Positions 1 through 5,942 are shown, counted from the stretch's first letter. The stretch: DNA of 6,669 nt from CAVIQK01 sp963644945 (GCA_963644945.1 CAVIQK010000021.1:1-6669); one strand, 5' to 3'. Notes: generated from the letters alone by a model not told the origin. Program-made: numbers and translations.

Positions 1-18
1 GCCGCACTAAAATCAAGA

Positions 19-69
19 AAATTCTAAATGCGAAAGTTTCATCGTAAATTCTAAAATGTGAAATTTTCA
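19..69. repeat. Imperfect direct repeat pair with small dyads (possible operator)
   Basis: Copy 1 (19-40) and copy 2 (46-68) share an exact 10-mer, AAATTCTAAA, 27 bases apart. It is followed by TGCGAAAGTTTC in copy 1 and TGTGAAATTTTC in copy 2, with one extra A in copy 2. Each copy ends in a dyad: GAAA-g-TTTC at 32-40 and TGAAA-t-TTTCA at 59-69. The second dyad lies just upstream of a TATAAT box. This fits a paired protein-binding site controlling the downstream genes, but that role is inference; the repeat itself is directly visible. Two short open frames run into the repeat from the left edge (stops at 25-27 and 45-47), and either could be the tail of an upstream gene. Confidence 0.5.
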
Positions 70-74
70 ACAAA

Positions 75-80
75 TATAAT
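75..80 (+). promoter_or_regulatory. Candidate -10 box upstream of the 103-585 gene
   Basis: A perfect TATAAT sits 22 bases before the start codon at 103. No good -35 hexamer lies at the usual distance; positions 52-57 read TAAAAT. A start near 87 would give a very short leader that still contains the ribosome binding site at 91-96. The dyad at 59-69 occupies the place where -35 contacts would be made, so an activator- or repressor-controlled promoter is possible. AT-rich DNA yields such boxes by chance, so this is tentative. Confidence 0.3.
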
Positions 81-102
81 TCAATCTAAAAAGGAGAAAA
101 AC

Positions 103-585
103 ATGGCAAAAATCTACAAATTAACCGACAATGTGCTTAAAAGCGACAACCTGCTCAATTCATTGTGCGACGATTTCGGATACGAACTCGCTTCGACCGA
201 GCCTATTATCTTGTGCAAAATCGTCAAACAAAAAATAAACGGTGAACTATGTAAAGGTAACTTTAACGGCATTTACAGTAACCCAAAGTGGATAGAAAAG
301 TTTTATATCCCACATCAAGAAATGTTTGAAACTGCTCTCGACCTCAAATACGAAAACGGAGTGCCGTTGCTTACGGACCGTTTCAAAAATGTACTGACCG
401 ATTGGCGAATTCAAATCGAAGTTTTGAGCGGTGATGTTAACGGTTGGCTTGGTTTTGCTTCCGCAGACCCTTTCGACCGAGCCGTTTACTATCCGTCCGC
501 ATATTTAGACAAATACTGCCCCAAAGAAATCAAAGCACTCAAACAAAAAGGTTTCATTGAGGAAATCGAGGTCGAGGACAAATAA
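103..585 (+). CDS. Hypothetical phage protein upstream of large terminase
   Basis: This 160-aa protein is not recognised. The start is set at ATG 103 because AAGGAG at 91-96 lies six bases before it. A longer frame from GTG 58 has no ribosome binding site and would run through the upstream repeat. The protein is soluble-looking, with no signal peptide or membrane segment. It is rich in Lys, Glu and Asp, with an aromatic mid-section (WIEKFYIP near residue 63, WRIQIEV near 101, WLGF near 115) and an acidic tail, EEIEVEDK. It ends with TAA at 583-585, immediately before the terminase ATG, so the two are almost certainly co-translated from one message. The position just before TerL often holds the small terminase, but I see no helix-turn-helix here and a better small-terminase candidate lies at 3258-3698. 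Existence of the gene is well supported; function is unknown. Confidence 0.85.
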   Translation: MAKIYKLTDNVLKSDNLLNSLCDDFGYELASTEPIILCKIVKQKINGELCKGNFNGIYSNPKWIEKFYIPHQEMFETALDLKYENGVPLLTDRFKNVLTDWRIQIEVLSGDVNGWLGFASADPFDRAVYYPSAYLDKYCPKEIKALKQKGFIEEIEVEDK

Positions 586-2112
586 ATGAGAGACGATATA
601 TTTCTCGAAAACGGCGCAATCTCAATGCGTAAACTTCTCGGTGGCGGATACACAAAAGCATGGTTTGCAAATAACCGTTGCAGATACCGTCTCTTTTGTG
701 GCGCTCGTTCCACAAAGAAGTCAAAAGACATTATGGGATACGAACCGATTTTCAAGATACTTTCGGACCCTCGTAGAAATGTCCTTATAGCCCGTCAAAA
801 CGACTCCGACAACAGACAGTCCACTTTCGAGTGTATATGCGGTTGTATCGTCGATTTGGGGCTAGAAAAGGCATTTAAGATTTCCAAGAACCCTCTCGTT
901 ATCGAGTATTTGCCGACAGGACAACAAATAATCTTTCGCGGTCTAAACAACCCCACTTCCCTAAACGGTATCACTTTCTCAAAGGGCTATTTTACCGATG
1001 CCTACATAGACGAGGCTTTCGAGGTTCCGTCCTACGACGATTTCCGTAAAATTGACGGCTCTATTCGTGGTAAACTTCCCGACGACTTATTCTTTCAAAT
1101 CACTCTTTGCTTCAATGCATGGGACGGTGACTCGTGGCTAAATCAGCAATTTTTCAAAAACCGTCTCGAAGACGATTATGCTTATCTCGATCGTGACGAT
1201 GTCTCGTATATGGACTACTACGACCCCGATTTCATAGGTCCTTACGGTCGTGGTCTTTACCTACACAAATCAACCTACAAAATCAACGAGTTCAGAGACA
1301 AAGAAAACTACGATGCGGCTGCAAGAGAAATGAAGCGCAAAGCCCCCGAAATCTACAAGGTCGAGTTTTTGGGTATGTTCGGCAACACAACCGCTGCCGT
1401 CTATCCCGAGTGGAGCGACTCCCTCGTCCGCCCCGTTCAAGAACTCATTTCGGGCAAGCAATTTTCCGACTTCACTATCGGTATCGATGCAGGTCTCTCC
1501 GACGGCGCAGGTAAAATTATCAAGGTCGGCAAAAATGAAGATGCAAATCTCAAAGTCCGAGCCGCTACCACTATGTCCCTAAATGCAGTAACTTCCGACT
1601 TGAACCAAATCTATACCCTTGCCGAATATTTCCACAGCAACAACCCTGCCGACAATATGTTCAATACCGACGACCGAGAAAATTTAGGTCTCCCCGAACA
1701 AGCCGACCGCCTAATTTCTCAACTCCTAAAATGGCAATCGTTTTTCGGCAATACAGGCTCTATTCTTATGCGTGGTCAAATCAATATCTACGTGGACTCC
1801 GCTGACCCCGGTTTCCGTCAAGTTCTCGAAATGAAAGCGCGTGAGTACGGTATCCTTAACTTCAACTTCTACAAATCTACCAAACTCCCGATCCAAACTC
1901 GTGTCGACTTCGACCGCCTTATTCTCGCTTACGGAGATTGGCTCATCGCAGACTCTTGCAAAAACTTGGTACGGGAAATTAAAAATGCTCGTCGTGGCAA
2001 AAAAGGCGAGGCTCGCGAAGACGGCAACGACCACATGCTCACTGCCGCCGAATACGGTCGCGCTCCGCTCTTGCCTCTGCTCCGTCGTTGGAAGTCTTTT
2101 AAGCCACATTAA
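586..2112 (+). CDS. terL: Phage terminase large subunit (packaging ATPase and nuclease)
   Basis: The large terminase drives ATP-dependent DNA translocation into the procapsid and cuts the concatemer. The 508-aa length is usual for the family. The N-terminal ATPase domain has a Walker A-like loop at residues 39-46 (GARSTKKS), a Walker B site at 140-144 (YIDEA) and a coupling-type segment near 171-178 (QITLCFNA). The RNase H-like nuclease domain starts near 295. It has the usual three acidic clusters: IGIDAG (D301), YVDSADPG (D404, D407) and EDGNDH followed by TAAEYGRA (D482), matching the family's Asp-His signature. The ATG directly follows the upstream stop, and GAGGA at 574-578 is a suitable ribosome binding site. 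The next in-frame ATG (625) lacks one. Codons end mostly in C or T, unlike the portal gene. One oddity is that the second glycine of Walker A is replaced by Lys44, although Lys45-Ser46 are kept. Confidence 0.95.
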   Translation: MRDDIFLENGAISMRKLLGGGYTKAWFANNRCRYRLFCGARSTKKSKDIMGYEPIFKILSDPRRNVLIARQNDSDNRQSTFECICGCIVDLGLEKAFKISKNPLVIEYLPTGQQIIFRGLNNPTSLNGITFSKGYFTDAYIDEAFEVPSYDDFRKIDGSIRGKLPDDLFFQITLCFNAWDGDSWLNQQFFKNRLEDDYAYLDRDDVSYMDYYDPDFIGPYGRGLYLHKSTYKINEFRDKENYDAAAREMKRKAPEIYKVEFLGMFGNTTAAVYPEWSDSLVRPVQELISGKQFSDFTIGIDAGLSDGAGKIIKVGKNEDANLKVRAATTMSLNAVTSDLNQIYTLAEYFHSNNPADNMFNTDDRENLGLPEQADRLISQLLKWQSFFGNTGSILMRGQINIYVDSADPGFRQVLEMKAREYGILNFNFYKSTKLPIQTRVDFDRLILAYGDWLIADSCKNLVREIKNARRGKKGEAREDGNDHMLTAAEYGRAPLLPLLRRWKSFKPH

Positions 2113-2124
2113 GACCGTTTTTCC

Positions 2125-2153
2125 TTGCATTTTTGCCGTCTATTGTCTATTTT
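2125..2153 (+). promoter_or_regulatory. Weak candidate promoter for the AP2-like gene
   Basis: TTGCAT at 2125-2130 and TATTTT at 2148-2153 are separated by 17 bases in the 64-base gap after terL. Each hexamer matches the sigma70 consensus at four of six positions. The same TTGCAT hexamer begins the candidate promoter of the next gene, at 2718. The surrounding sequence is T-rich, so chance is a real possibility. No terminator hairpin is visible after terL, and read-through is equally likely. Confidence 0.3.
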
Positions 2154-2176
2154 TTATTTTTTATTCGAGGTGTTTT

Positions 2177-2695
2177 ATGAACAAAAATAATTCTTCTGGC
2201 TTCACCGGTGTCTCTTTCATCAAGTCCTTGTCCAAATTCCGAGCCGCTGCCTCCCTCTACGGAGAAAAAATCTCTCTCGGCTATTTCTCGTCCGCCCCTC
2301 TCGCCGCTCAAGCCCGAGACTCTTTCCTCAACCGCTTCTCGTCCGCCCCCTTCCCCCTCTTCGAATATCTCTCTTACCGCTTCCCCACCCTCTCCCTTTC
2401 CGAACAACTTTCCTTGTTCTCGTTCGCGCTCCACTCTTACCCCGTCCGTCGCCCTAACCTCTCATTCTTCGCCTATGTCCGTAAATGCGCCCTCTCCGAA
2501 CCCTTCCTCGCTTTCCCCTCGTCTTTCTCTTCTCTCAACCAAGTCGCCGAACTCCCCCCGTCCCTCTTCGACTTCTTCGTTCGCGGTTTCTCTTTTGCCG
2601 AAATCAAACCTAACTTCGCCTCTCGCTACCAAAATCTTAGGTTCGAAGACGAGACAACTTGTAATGCTTGCGATAAAAATAAGTGTAAAAAATAA
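2177..2695 (+). CDS. AP2-like DNA-binding domain protein
   Basis: This 172-aa protein begins with what looks like an AP2/ERF-type DNA-binding fold at about residues 7-48. The pattern is SGFTGV, then KFRAAAS, then a glycine turn, then ISLGYF, then AAQARD. It matches the family order of G-V, a basic/aromatic R-A strand, L-G-x-F, and a helix with A-A-x-A-x-D. In phages and bacteria such domains are often attached to HNH homing endonucleases, but no HNH motif is visible here. The remaining 120 residues are unrecognised, rich in Ser and Phe, and end in a cysteine cluster (C162, C165, C170) with a basic tail. The start is ATG 2177, preceded by GAGGTG at 2167-2172; longer upstream frames overlap terL. 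Base use is extreme: codons are overwhelmingly TTC, TCN, CTC and CCC. The gene is probably an accessory insertion between the terminase genes, acting as a DNA-binding or regulatory protein (inference). Confidence 0.75.
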   Translation: MNKNNSSGFTGVSFIKSLSKFRAAASLYGEKISLGYFSSAPLAAQARDSFLNRFSSAPFPLFEYLSYRFPTLSLSEQLSLFSFALHSYPVRRPNLSFFAYVRKCALSEPFLAFPSSFSSLNQVAELPPSLFDFFVRGFSFAEIKPNFASRYQNLRFEDETTCNACDKNKCKK

Positions 2696-2717
2696 TTGTG
2701 TAATTTCGCATAATTTG

Positions 2718-2746
2718 TTGCATTCTTTCTTTCGGTGTGGTAAGAT
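2718..2746 (+). promoter_or_regulatory. Candidate extended -10 promoter for the 2798 gene
   Basis: TTGCAT at 2718-2723 is followed after 17 bases by TAAGAT at 2741-2746, with TGG directly upstream (extended -10 element TGn at 2738-2740). Transcription from about 2753 would give a leader of roughly 45 bases. That leader includes a GGCTTAACA/GGCTAACA near-repeat and the AAGGAG ribosome binding site at 2780-2785. Spacing and the TGn element make it more convincing than either hexamer alone. Confidence 0.55.
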
Positions 2747-2797
2747 ATATGTGGCTTAACAGTCTAGGCTAACAACACAAAGGAGACTTTTTTATTT

Positions 2798-3191
2798 ATG
2801 GACTTCACCGTTCCCGAACTTATGCGCGCTTTCGGCTTTCGCGGTCGCTCGCTCTCTAACCCCCGTCGCTGCCCTCACGCCCGCCTCGTCGGAGATTCAA
2901 TCTCAATCTCGTTCTATATCCCCCTACCAGACTACCCCGTTCAATCTGTCTCTATCCCCGTCCACACCCTGCTCATTGCCAAACACTCCGAACAAGGCCC
3001 CTCCCTCTTCCTTTCCCTTTTCTCCGACGTTCGCCTCTCGTCCGTCGCCGCTTTCATTGTCGATAACTTCTCATTCCCTCCCTCGCTCTTCTCTAAACTT
3101 AAAAAAAATACTCGCAAATCTCTCCCGATTTTCCCCGNNNNNNNNNNTCCCCGATTTCCGTCGGAGTGCTTTCAAAGACTTCGGGACTTGA
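2798..3191 (+). CDS. Hypothetical protein interrupted by an assembly gap
   Basis: The product is not recognised. ATG 2798 follows AAGGAG (2780-2785) and a good promoter. The first 113 codons run intact to the N block at 3138. They show an N-terminal segment (PELMRAFGFRG), a likely beta-strand region around residues 32-60 with alternating hydrophobic residues, then a Ser/Phe/Leu-rich part and a basic stretch (KLKKNTRK). After the gap the same numerical frame gives a tail ending at 3205 with poorly fitting codons. The frame ending with TGA at 3191 gives DFRRSAFKDFGT with the C/T-ending codons typical of this region. Merging the shared TCCCCG on both flanks joins the two into about 125 aa, which is why the end is set at 3191. 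Composition is as pyrimidine-rich as in the AP2-like gene. No catalytic or membrane signature is visible. Confidence 0.6.
3138..3147. other. 10-N assembly gap
   Basis: Ten ambiguous bases interrupt the 2798-3191 gene. The round number suggests a scaffolding placeholder rather than a measured length. The left flank ends in TTCCCCG and the right flank begins with TCCCCGATTT, so a 6-base overlap (TCCCCG) is possible. The reading frames on the two sides agree only if the true gap length is a multiple of three or the flanks overlap as above. Confidence 0.95.
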
Positions 3192-3201
3192 AATTAAACT
3201 G

Positions 3202-3230
3202 TTGACACTTCTTCGTTTTCGTGTTATACT
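3202..3230 (+). promoter_or_regulatory. Near-consensus sigma70/sigmaA promoter for the small terminase gene
   Basis: TTGACA (3202-3207, six of six) and TATACT (3225-3230, five of six) are separated by exactly 17 bases, with a TGT extended -10 element at 3222-3224. The start would fall near 3237, leaving a leader of about 21 bases that contains AAAGGAG (3244-3250) before ATG 3258. It begins about ten bases after the preceding gene's likely stop. This is the strongest promoter in the window and probably drives 3258 through the portal gene. Confidence 0.85.
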
Positions 3231-3257
3231 TTCTTCGAATATTAAAGGAGTTTTTTT

Positions 3258-3698
3258 ATGGACGATTTCGATAACATCAATAATAATCAGTCTAATGTCG
3301 ACCTGCAACTTAACCCCGTCGTCGCTTATAACCTCTACCGCAGAGGCCTCGTCGCTAACCTCAAACCCGACGGCTTCGACTTCGATATGAACCAGTTCGA
3401 AAATTTGATTGACCAATGGACCTCTAAAGAAGATATCATGAATATCCTCGGAGTTAAACACTGCGACCTCGATAAGTTTTGTAGGCTCTGCTATAACGCC
3501 GACTTCAATACCACTTACGGCATCCTCCTCGCACTCTCTAATTCTTTCATGAACCGCTCTATTAAAGGCCTCGCTCAAAACGGTAACTCCACCGCCCTCG
3601 CTATCGTCGCTAAACACTTCCTCGGACTCGACGACGAACCTAAAAATTCTAATATCAATATCAAGTTCGTTAACGACTTGGATAAGGACGAAAAATGA
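3258..3698 (+). CDS. terS: Probable phage terminase small subunit
   Basis: This 146-aa protein fits the small terminase pattern: DNA recognition and loading of the large subunit. Residues about 54-77 (WTSKEDIMNILGVKHCDLDKF) look like a helix-turn-helix with a Leu-Gly-Val turn. Residues 109-126 (GNSTALAIVAKHFLGLDD) match the conserved tail of many Gram-positive phage small terminases, usually an A-x-x-G-N-x-x-x-x-x-x-x-K-x-x-L-G-x-x-D pattern, followed by an Asn/Asp-rich C-terminus. The start at ATG 3258 has AAAGGAG at 3244-3250 and its own strong promoter. The stop overlaps the next start as ATGA. Codons still end mostly in C or T, as in genes to the left. Placement about 1.1 kb downstream of terL is unusual. 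The assignment rests on pattern recognition; another small HTH phage protein is the main alternative. Confidence 0.7.
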   Translation: MDDFDNINNNQSNVDLQLNPVVAYNLYRRGLVANLKPDGFDFDMNQFENLIDQWTSKEDIMNILGVKHCDLDKFCRLCYNADFNTTYGILLALSNSFMNRSIKGLAQNGNSTALAIVAKHFLGLDDEPKNSNINIKFVNDLDKDEK

Positions 3699-4279
3699 TC
3701 GGGGATAGGGCCAGGGAGTCGTCGAACGTTCGGATCACAACTCCTTTGGTGTCGTGCGCACGATTTCAACTCGACGGTGGGCTTATATCGCAAACGGACC
3801 TAGGGCTGAGCAAAGACACGATCCATACCGCAGGCAGGTTCGGGATACGATATATAACACAAAGACGAAAGAAGAACCCACCGAGACCGTTTTCGATAGC
3901 GTGTGATATACTGGACGAACGTAGAACGAGATTCGCATCGTACGAGGACTTCGTGGAAGATGCAAAAGAAAGGCCCGAAGTGGCTTTTTTAATTAAGTGG
4001 AGTACAATCAGTCCCGAACTGTTCAAGTTAGCGGAGGAATACAAAGGCGTGTGGTTCGGGTTCTCAATCAAGTACGTCGAGTACAAGGAGCATCTATATA
4101 ATGTATACGTGCGCGTGTACGGGCATGAGCCGCCACCGGACTATTCCTATTTTGAGAACAGGATGTTTTTGGAAGCGGAGATGAAGCGATTTGAGACCGA
4201 GTGCAAGATGATGCGGATAAATGAAAGGGAAAGCGATAAAGTAAAGAAACAGCAAAGGAGAAAAGCCGAATGCGATTGA
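3695..4279 (+). CDS. Hypothetical protein between small terminase and portal
   Basis: This 194-aa protein is not recognised. The ATG overlaps the previous stop (ATGA, 3695-3698), indicating translational coupling; AAGGAC at 3684-3689 is a weak ribosome binding site. The N-terminal 65 residues are basic (RRKKNPPRP at 57-65). The middle holds an acidic stretch (ASYEDFVEDAKE, 81-92), then KWSTISPELFKLAEEYKG and aromatic strands (WFGFSIKYVEY, then LYNVYVRVYG). The C-terminal 40 residues are highly charged and probably helical or coiled-coil (EAEMKRFETE onward, ending KKQQRRKAECD). There are no membrane segments. Codons suddenly favour G/A endings (ata, agg, cga, gag, tcg, acg), unlike the gene just before it. 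Location and coupling suggest a packaging or head-related role, but nothing in the sequence names it. Confidence 0.8.
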   Translation: MIGDRARESSNVRITTPLVSCARFQLDGGLISQTDLGLSKDTIHTAGRFGIRYITQRRKKNPPRPFSIACDILDERRTRFASYEDFVEDAKERPEVAFLIKWSTISPELFKLAEEYKGVWFGFSIKYVEYKEHLYNVYVRVYGHEPPPDYSYFENRMFLEAEMKRFETECKMMRINERESDKVKKQQRRKAECD

Positions 4280-5898
4280 TAGACTATATAAAGGAAAAGA
4301 TGTTGAAGCAAACAGGGCTCACGAAAGGGAGCGGGAACGACGACGACAGATTGACCTTAATCAACAACGAAGACGAGTTAGCGAAGTTGAAATTGACCGA
4401 GTACAATATATGGTATGAGGGAGACGGAGACGAGTTATTGAACTTTTACACACGCCAAGACATGTACGCGTTCAATTGCGAGCCGATGTATATGAGGAAC
4501 AAGCGCAACTATTTTTGGGCGTTGAGTGCGGAAGAGGCACAGATAAAGAGAACGCACTCGGGGCAGCCGAGGAACATAGTGGACACATTAGTGAGCATAA
4601 TGCCGTTTCCGATAATAGACTGCAACAAGTTAGGACACGACAAGATCCAAGCGAACCTAGACGCGATACTGAAAGAGAACGGTTTGGCGAACATATACAT
4701 GAACGAGCAAATGCCGTTGAGTTTAGTAGAGGGATGGGGTTGCTACAAGATAAATATCGATACGGAATTTTCTTCGAACCCGATAATACAATACTACCGT
4801 GCATCGAATGTAGACTTTGTGTATAGGTGCGGACGGATAACAGGGATCATATTCAAGGACTATTATAAGGATAAGGACAACAAAGAGTATGTGCTAGTTG
4901 AGAGCAGGAACATAGAGGTGCGAGACTCAGCACGGTCGTTAGTGATAAAGAGCGAGTTGTTTGAGAAGCCGACAAGGAGCGACGACAACATGCGACAGGT
5001 CGATTTGAGTACGGTGGCGGAACTGAGCGGGATCGAGCCCGAAGTGGTTATCGGACCGTTCGAGAAGTTGCTAGCCGTACCTGTAATTTTGTTGTCTAAC
5101 ACGGCGAACACAAAAGGGTACGGACGGAGCATTTTCACAGGGAAAATCGACTTATTTGACGATTTAGACCAATGCTTGTCACAAGCGTCGAATGCCGTGC
5201 GATTGAGTACGCCAGTGGAATATTTCAACTCCGAATATTTGGAAAGAGATAGGAATGGAATGCCCAAGAAGCCGAGTTCGTATGATAGGAAATATATCAT
5301 GATGGACGGAGGTCGGAATGCGGACGGAGAGAGCACGGGAGCGCCTTTGGAAATAAGCCAACCCAACATCAATTTTGACGCATATTCGAACCAAGCCGTG
5401 CAAATAATGTTGCAGATCATAAACGGAATCATGTCGCCCGCCACCTTAGGAATAGACATTGCGAAGAAAGACAATGCGGCGGCGCAACGAGAGAAAGAAA
5501 AGGTAACGATATTTACACGGAACACGATAATATCGAAAGAGATTTTGATACTGAAAGATTTGTGTTCGCAGTTGCTATGTGCGAAAGAGTTGATAGACAA
5601 GGACGAGATCACCGTGCACGACTACGATGTGACCGTAAAGTACAACGAGTTTGCGGACGACAGTTACGAGAACAAGTTGGATGTACTCGGCCGTGCTTTG
5701 GACCTCGAAAATATGTCACCCGATATGTACATGAGCAAGTTGTACGGCGACACCCTGAGTCGAGAAGACTACGAGAAAGAGCGTTCGTGGATCGAGGAAA
5801 GACGACTTGAAAAATCGAACGCCCAAAACGCAGGTATGGCAGGCATCGGAGGGGACGACGGAGTGAACTTGCTAGGAATGGACGAGGACGAAATTTAG
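4270..5898 (+). CDS. Phage portal protein
   Basis: The portal forms the dodecameric ring at one head vertex through which DNA is packaged and to which the tail attaches. The 542 aa are close to SPP1-type portals. Family-like segments are THSGQPRNIVDTLVSIM (95-111), the core GYGRSIFTGKIDLFDDLDQ (283-301) running into an Arg-Leu-Ser-Thr-Pro segment (311-315), and the signature at 389-420. That signature has SPATLGID, then AAAQREKEKVTIFTRNTI, a pattern shared by many Gram-positive phage portals. The N-terminus is acidic, and the C-terminal tail (after about 515) is Gly/Asp-rich and probably disordered. AAAGGAG at 4254-4260 precedes ATG 4270, which overlaps the previous gene by 10 bases. The coding strand is purine-rich, with TTG/TTA for Leu and ATA for Ile, in sharp contrast to terL. 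The stop TAG is followed at once by a terminator. Confidence 0.93.
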   Translation: MRLIDYIKEKMLKQTGLTKGSGNDDDRLTLINNEDELAKLKLTEYNIWYEGDGDELLNFYTRQDMYAFNCEPMYMRNKRNYFWALSAEEAQIKRTHSGQPRNIVDTLVSIMPFPIIDCNKLGHDKIQANLDAILKENGLANIYMNEQMPLSLVEGWGCYKINIDTEFSSNPIIQYYRASNVDFVYRCGRITGIIFKDYYKDKDNKEYVLVESRNIEVRDSARSLVIKSELFEKPTRSDDNMRQVDLSTVAELSGIEPEVVIGPFEKLLAVPVILLSNTANTKGYGRSIFTGKIDLFDDLDQCLSQASNAVRLSTPVEYFNSEYLERDRNGMPKKPSSYDRKYIMMDGGRNADGESTGAPLEISQPNINFDAYSNQAVQIMLQIINGIMSPATLGIDIAKKDNAAAQREKEKVTIFTRNTIISKEILILKDLCSQLLCAKELIDKDEITVHDYDVTVKYNEFADDSYENKLDVLGRALDLENMSPDMYMSKLYGDTLSREDYEKERSWIEERRLEKSNAQNAGMAGIGGDDGVNLLGMDEDEI

Positions 5899-5900
5899 AC

Positions 5901-5931
5901 AAAAAGGACGAGCCGTGCTCGTCTTTTTTTT
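5901..5931. terminator. Bidirectional intrinsic terminator between convergent genes
   Basis: A perfect 7-bp stem, GACGAGC (5907-5913) and GCTCGTC (5917-5923), encloses a CGT loop. On the plus strand it is followed by eight T (5924-5931). On the other strand the A-run at 5901-5905 becomes a T-run, so the same hairpin can stop the converging minus-strand gene. It starts three bases after the portal stop and ends 11 bases before the end of the minus-strand gene. Confidence 0.9.
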
Positions 5932-5942
5932 GTTCCCACCGT

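Noticed and set aside
1726..2130. 134-codon minus-strand open frame inside terL
   Set aside because: It covers the region encoding the TerL nuclease motifs and has no initiation signal.
1841..2176. Upstream extension of the AP2-like frame into terL
   Set aside because: It overlaps the conserved nuclease end of terL, and the AP2-like domain starts just after ATG 2177, which has a ribosome binding site.
2113..2176. Terminator after terL
   Set aside because: T-rich tracts are present but no stable GC hairpin; the AGAC/GTCT pairing is too short.
2147..2434. Minus-strand Glu/Gly/Arg-rich open frame
   Set aside because: It is the complement of the pyrimidine-rich gene, with low complexity and no start signals.
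2208..2759. 183-codon plus-strand open frame overlapping the AP2-like gene
   Set aside because: Its product is low-complexity Ser/Pro/Leu, it has no ribosome binding site, and it exists because the pyrimidine-rich DNA lacks stops. The AP2-like motif is in the other frame.
3099..3617. 172-codon minus-strand open frame crossing the N gap and terS
   Set aside because: It is acidic low-complexity shadow sequence, runs through ambiguous bases, and opposes a well-supported gene with its own promoter.
3700..3790. Possible tRNA-like segment on either strand (TTCGA-type loop near 3722)
   Set aside because: The arms do not pair into a cloverleaf, and the codon pattern there is consistent with the 3695-4279 gene.
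4863..5612. 249-codon minus-strand open frame inside the portal gene
   Set aside because: It is a shadow of the purine-rich coding strand. The portal motifs are on the plus strand, and no ribosome binding site or family motif is visible.
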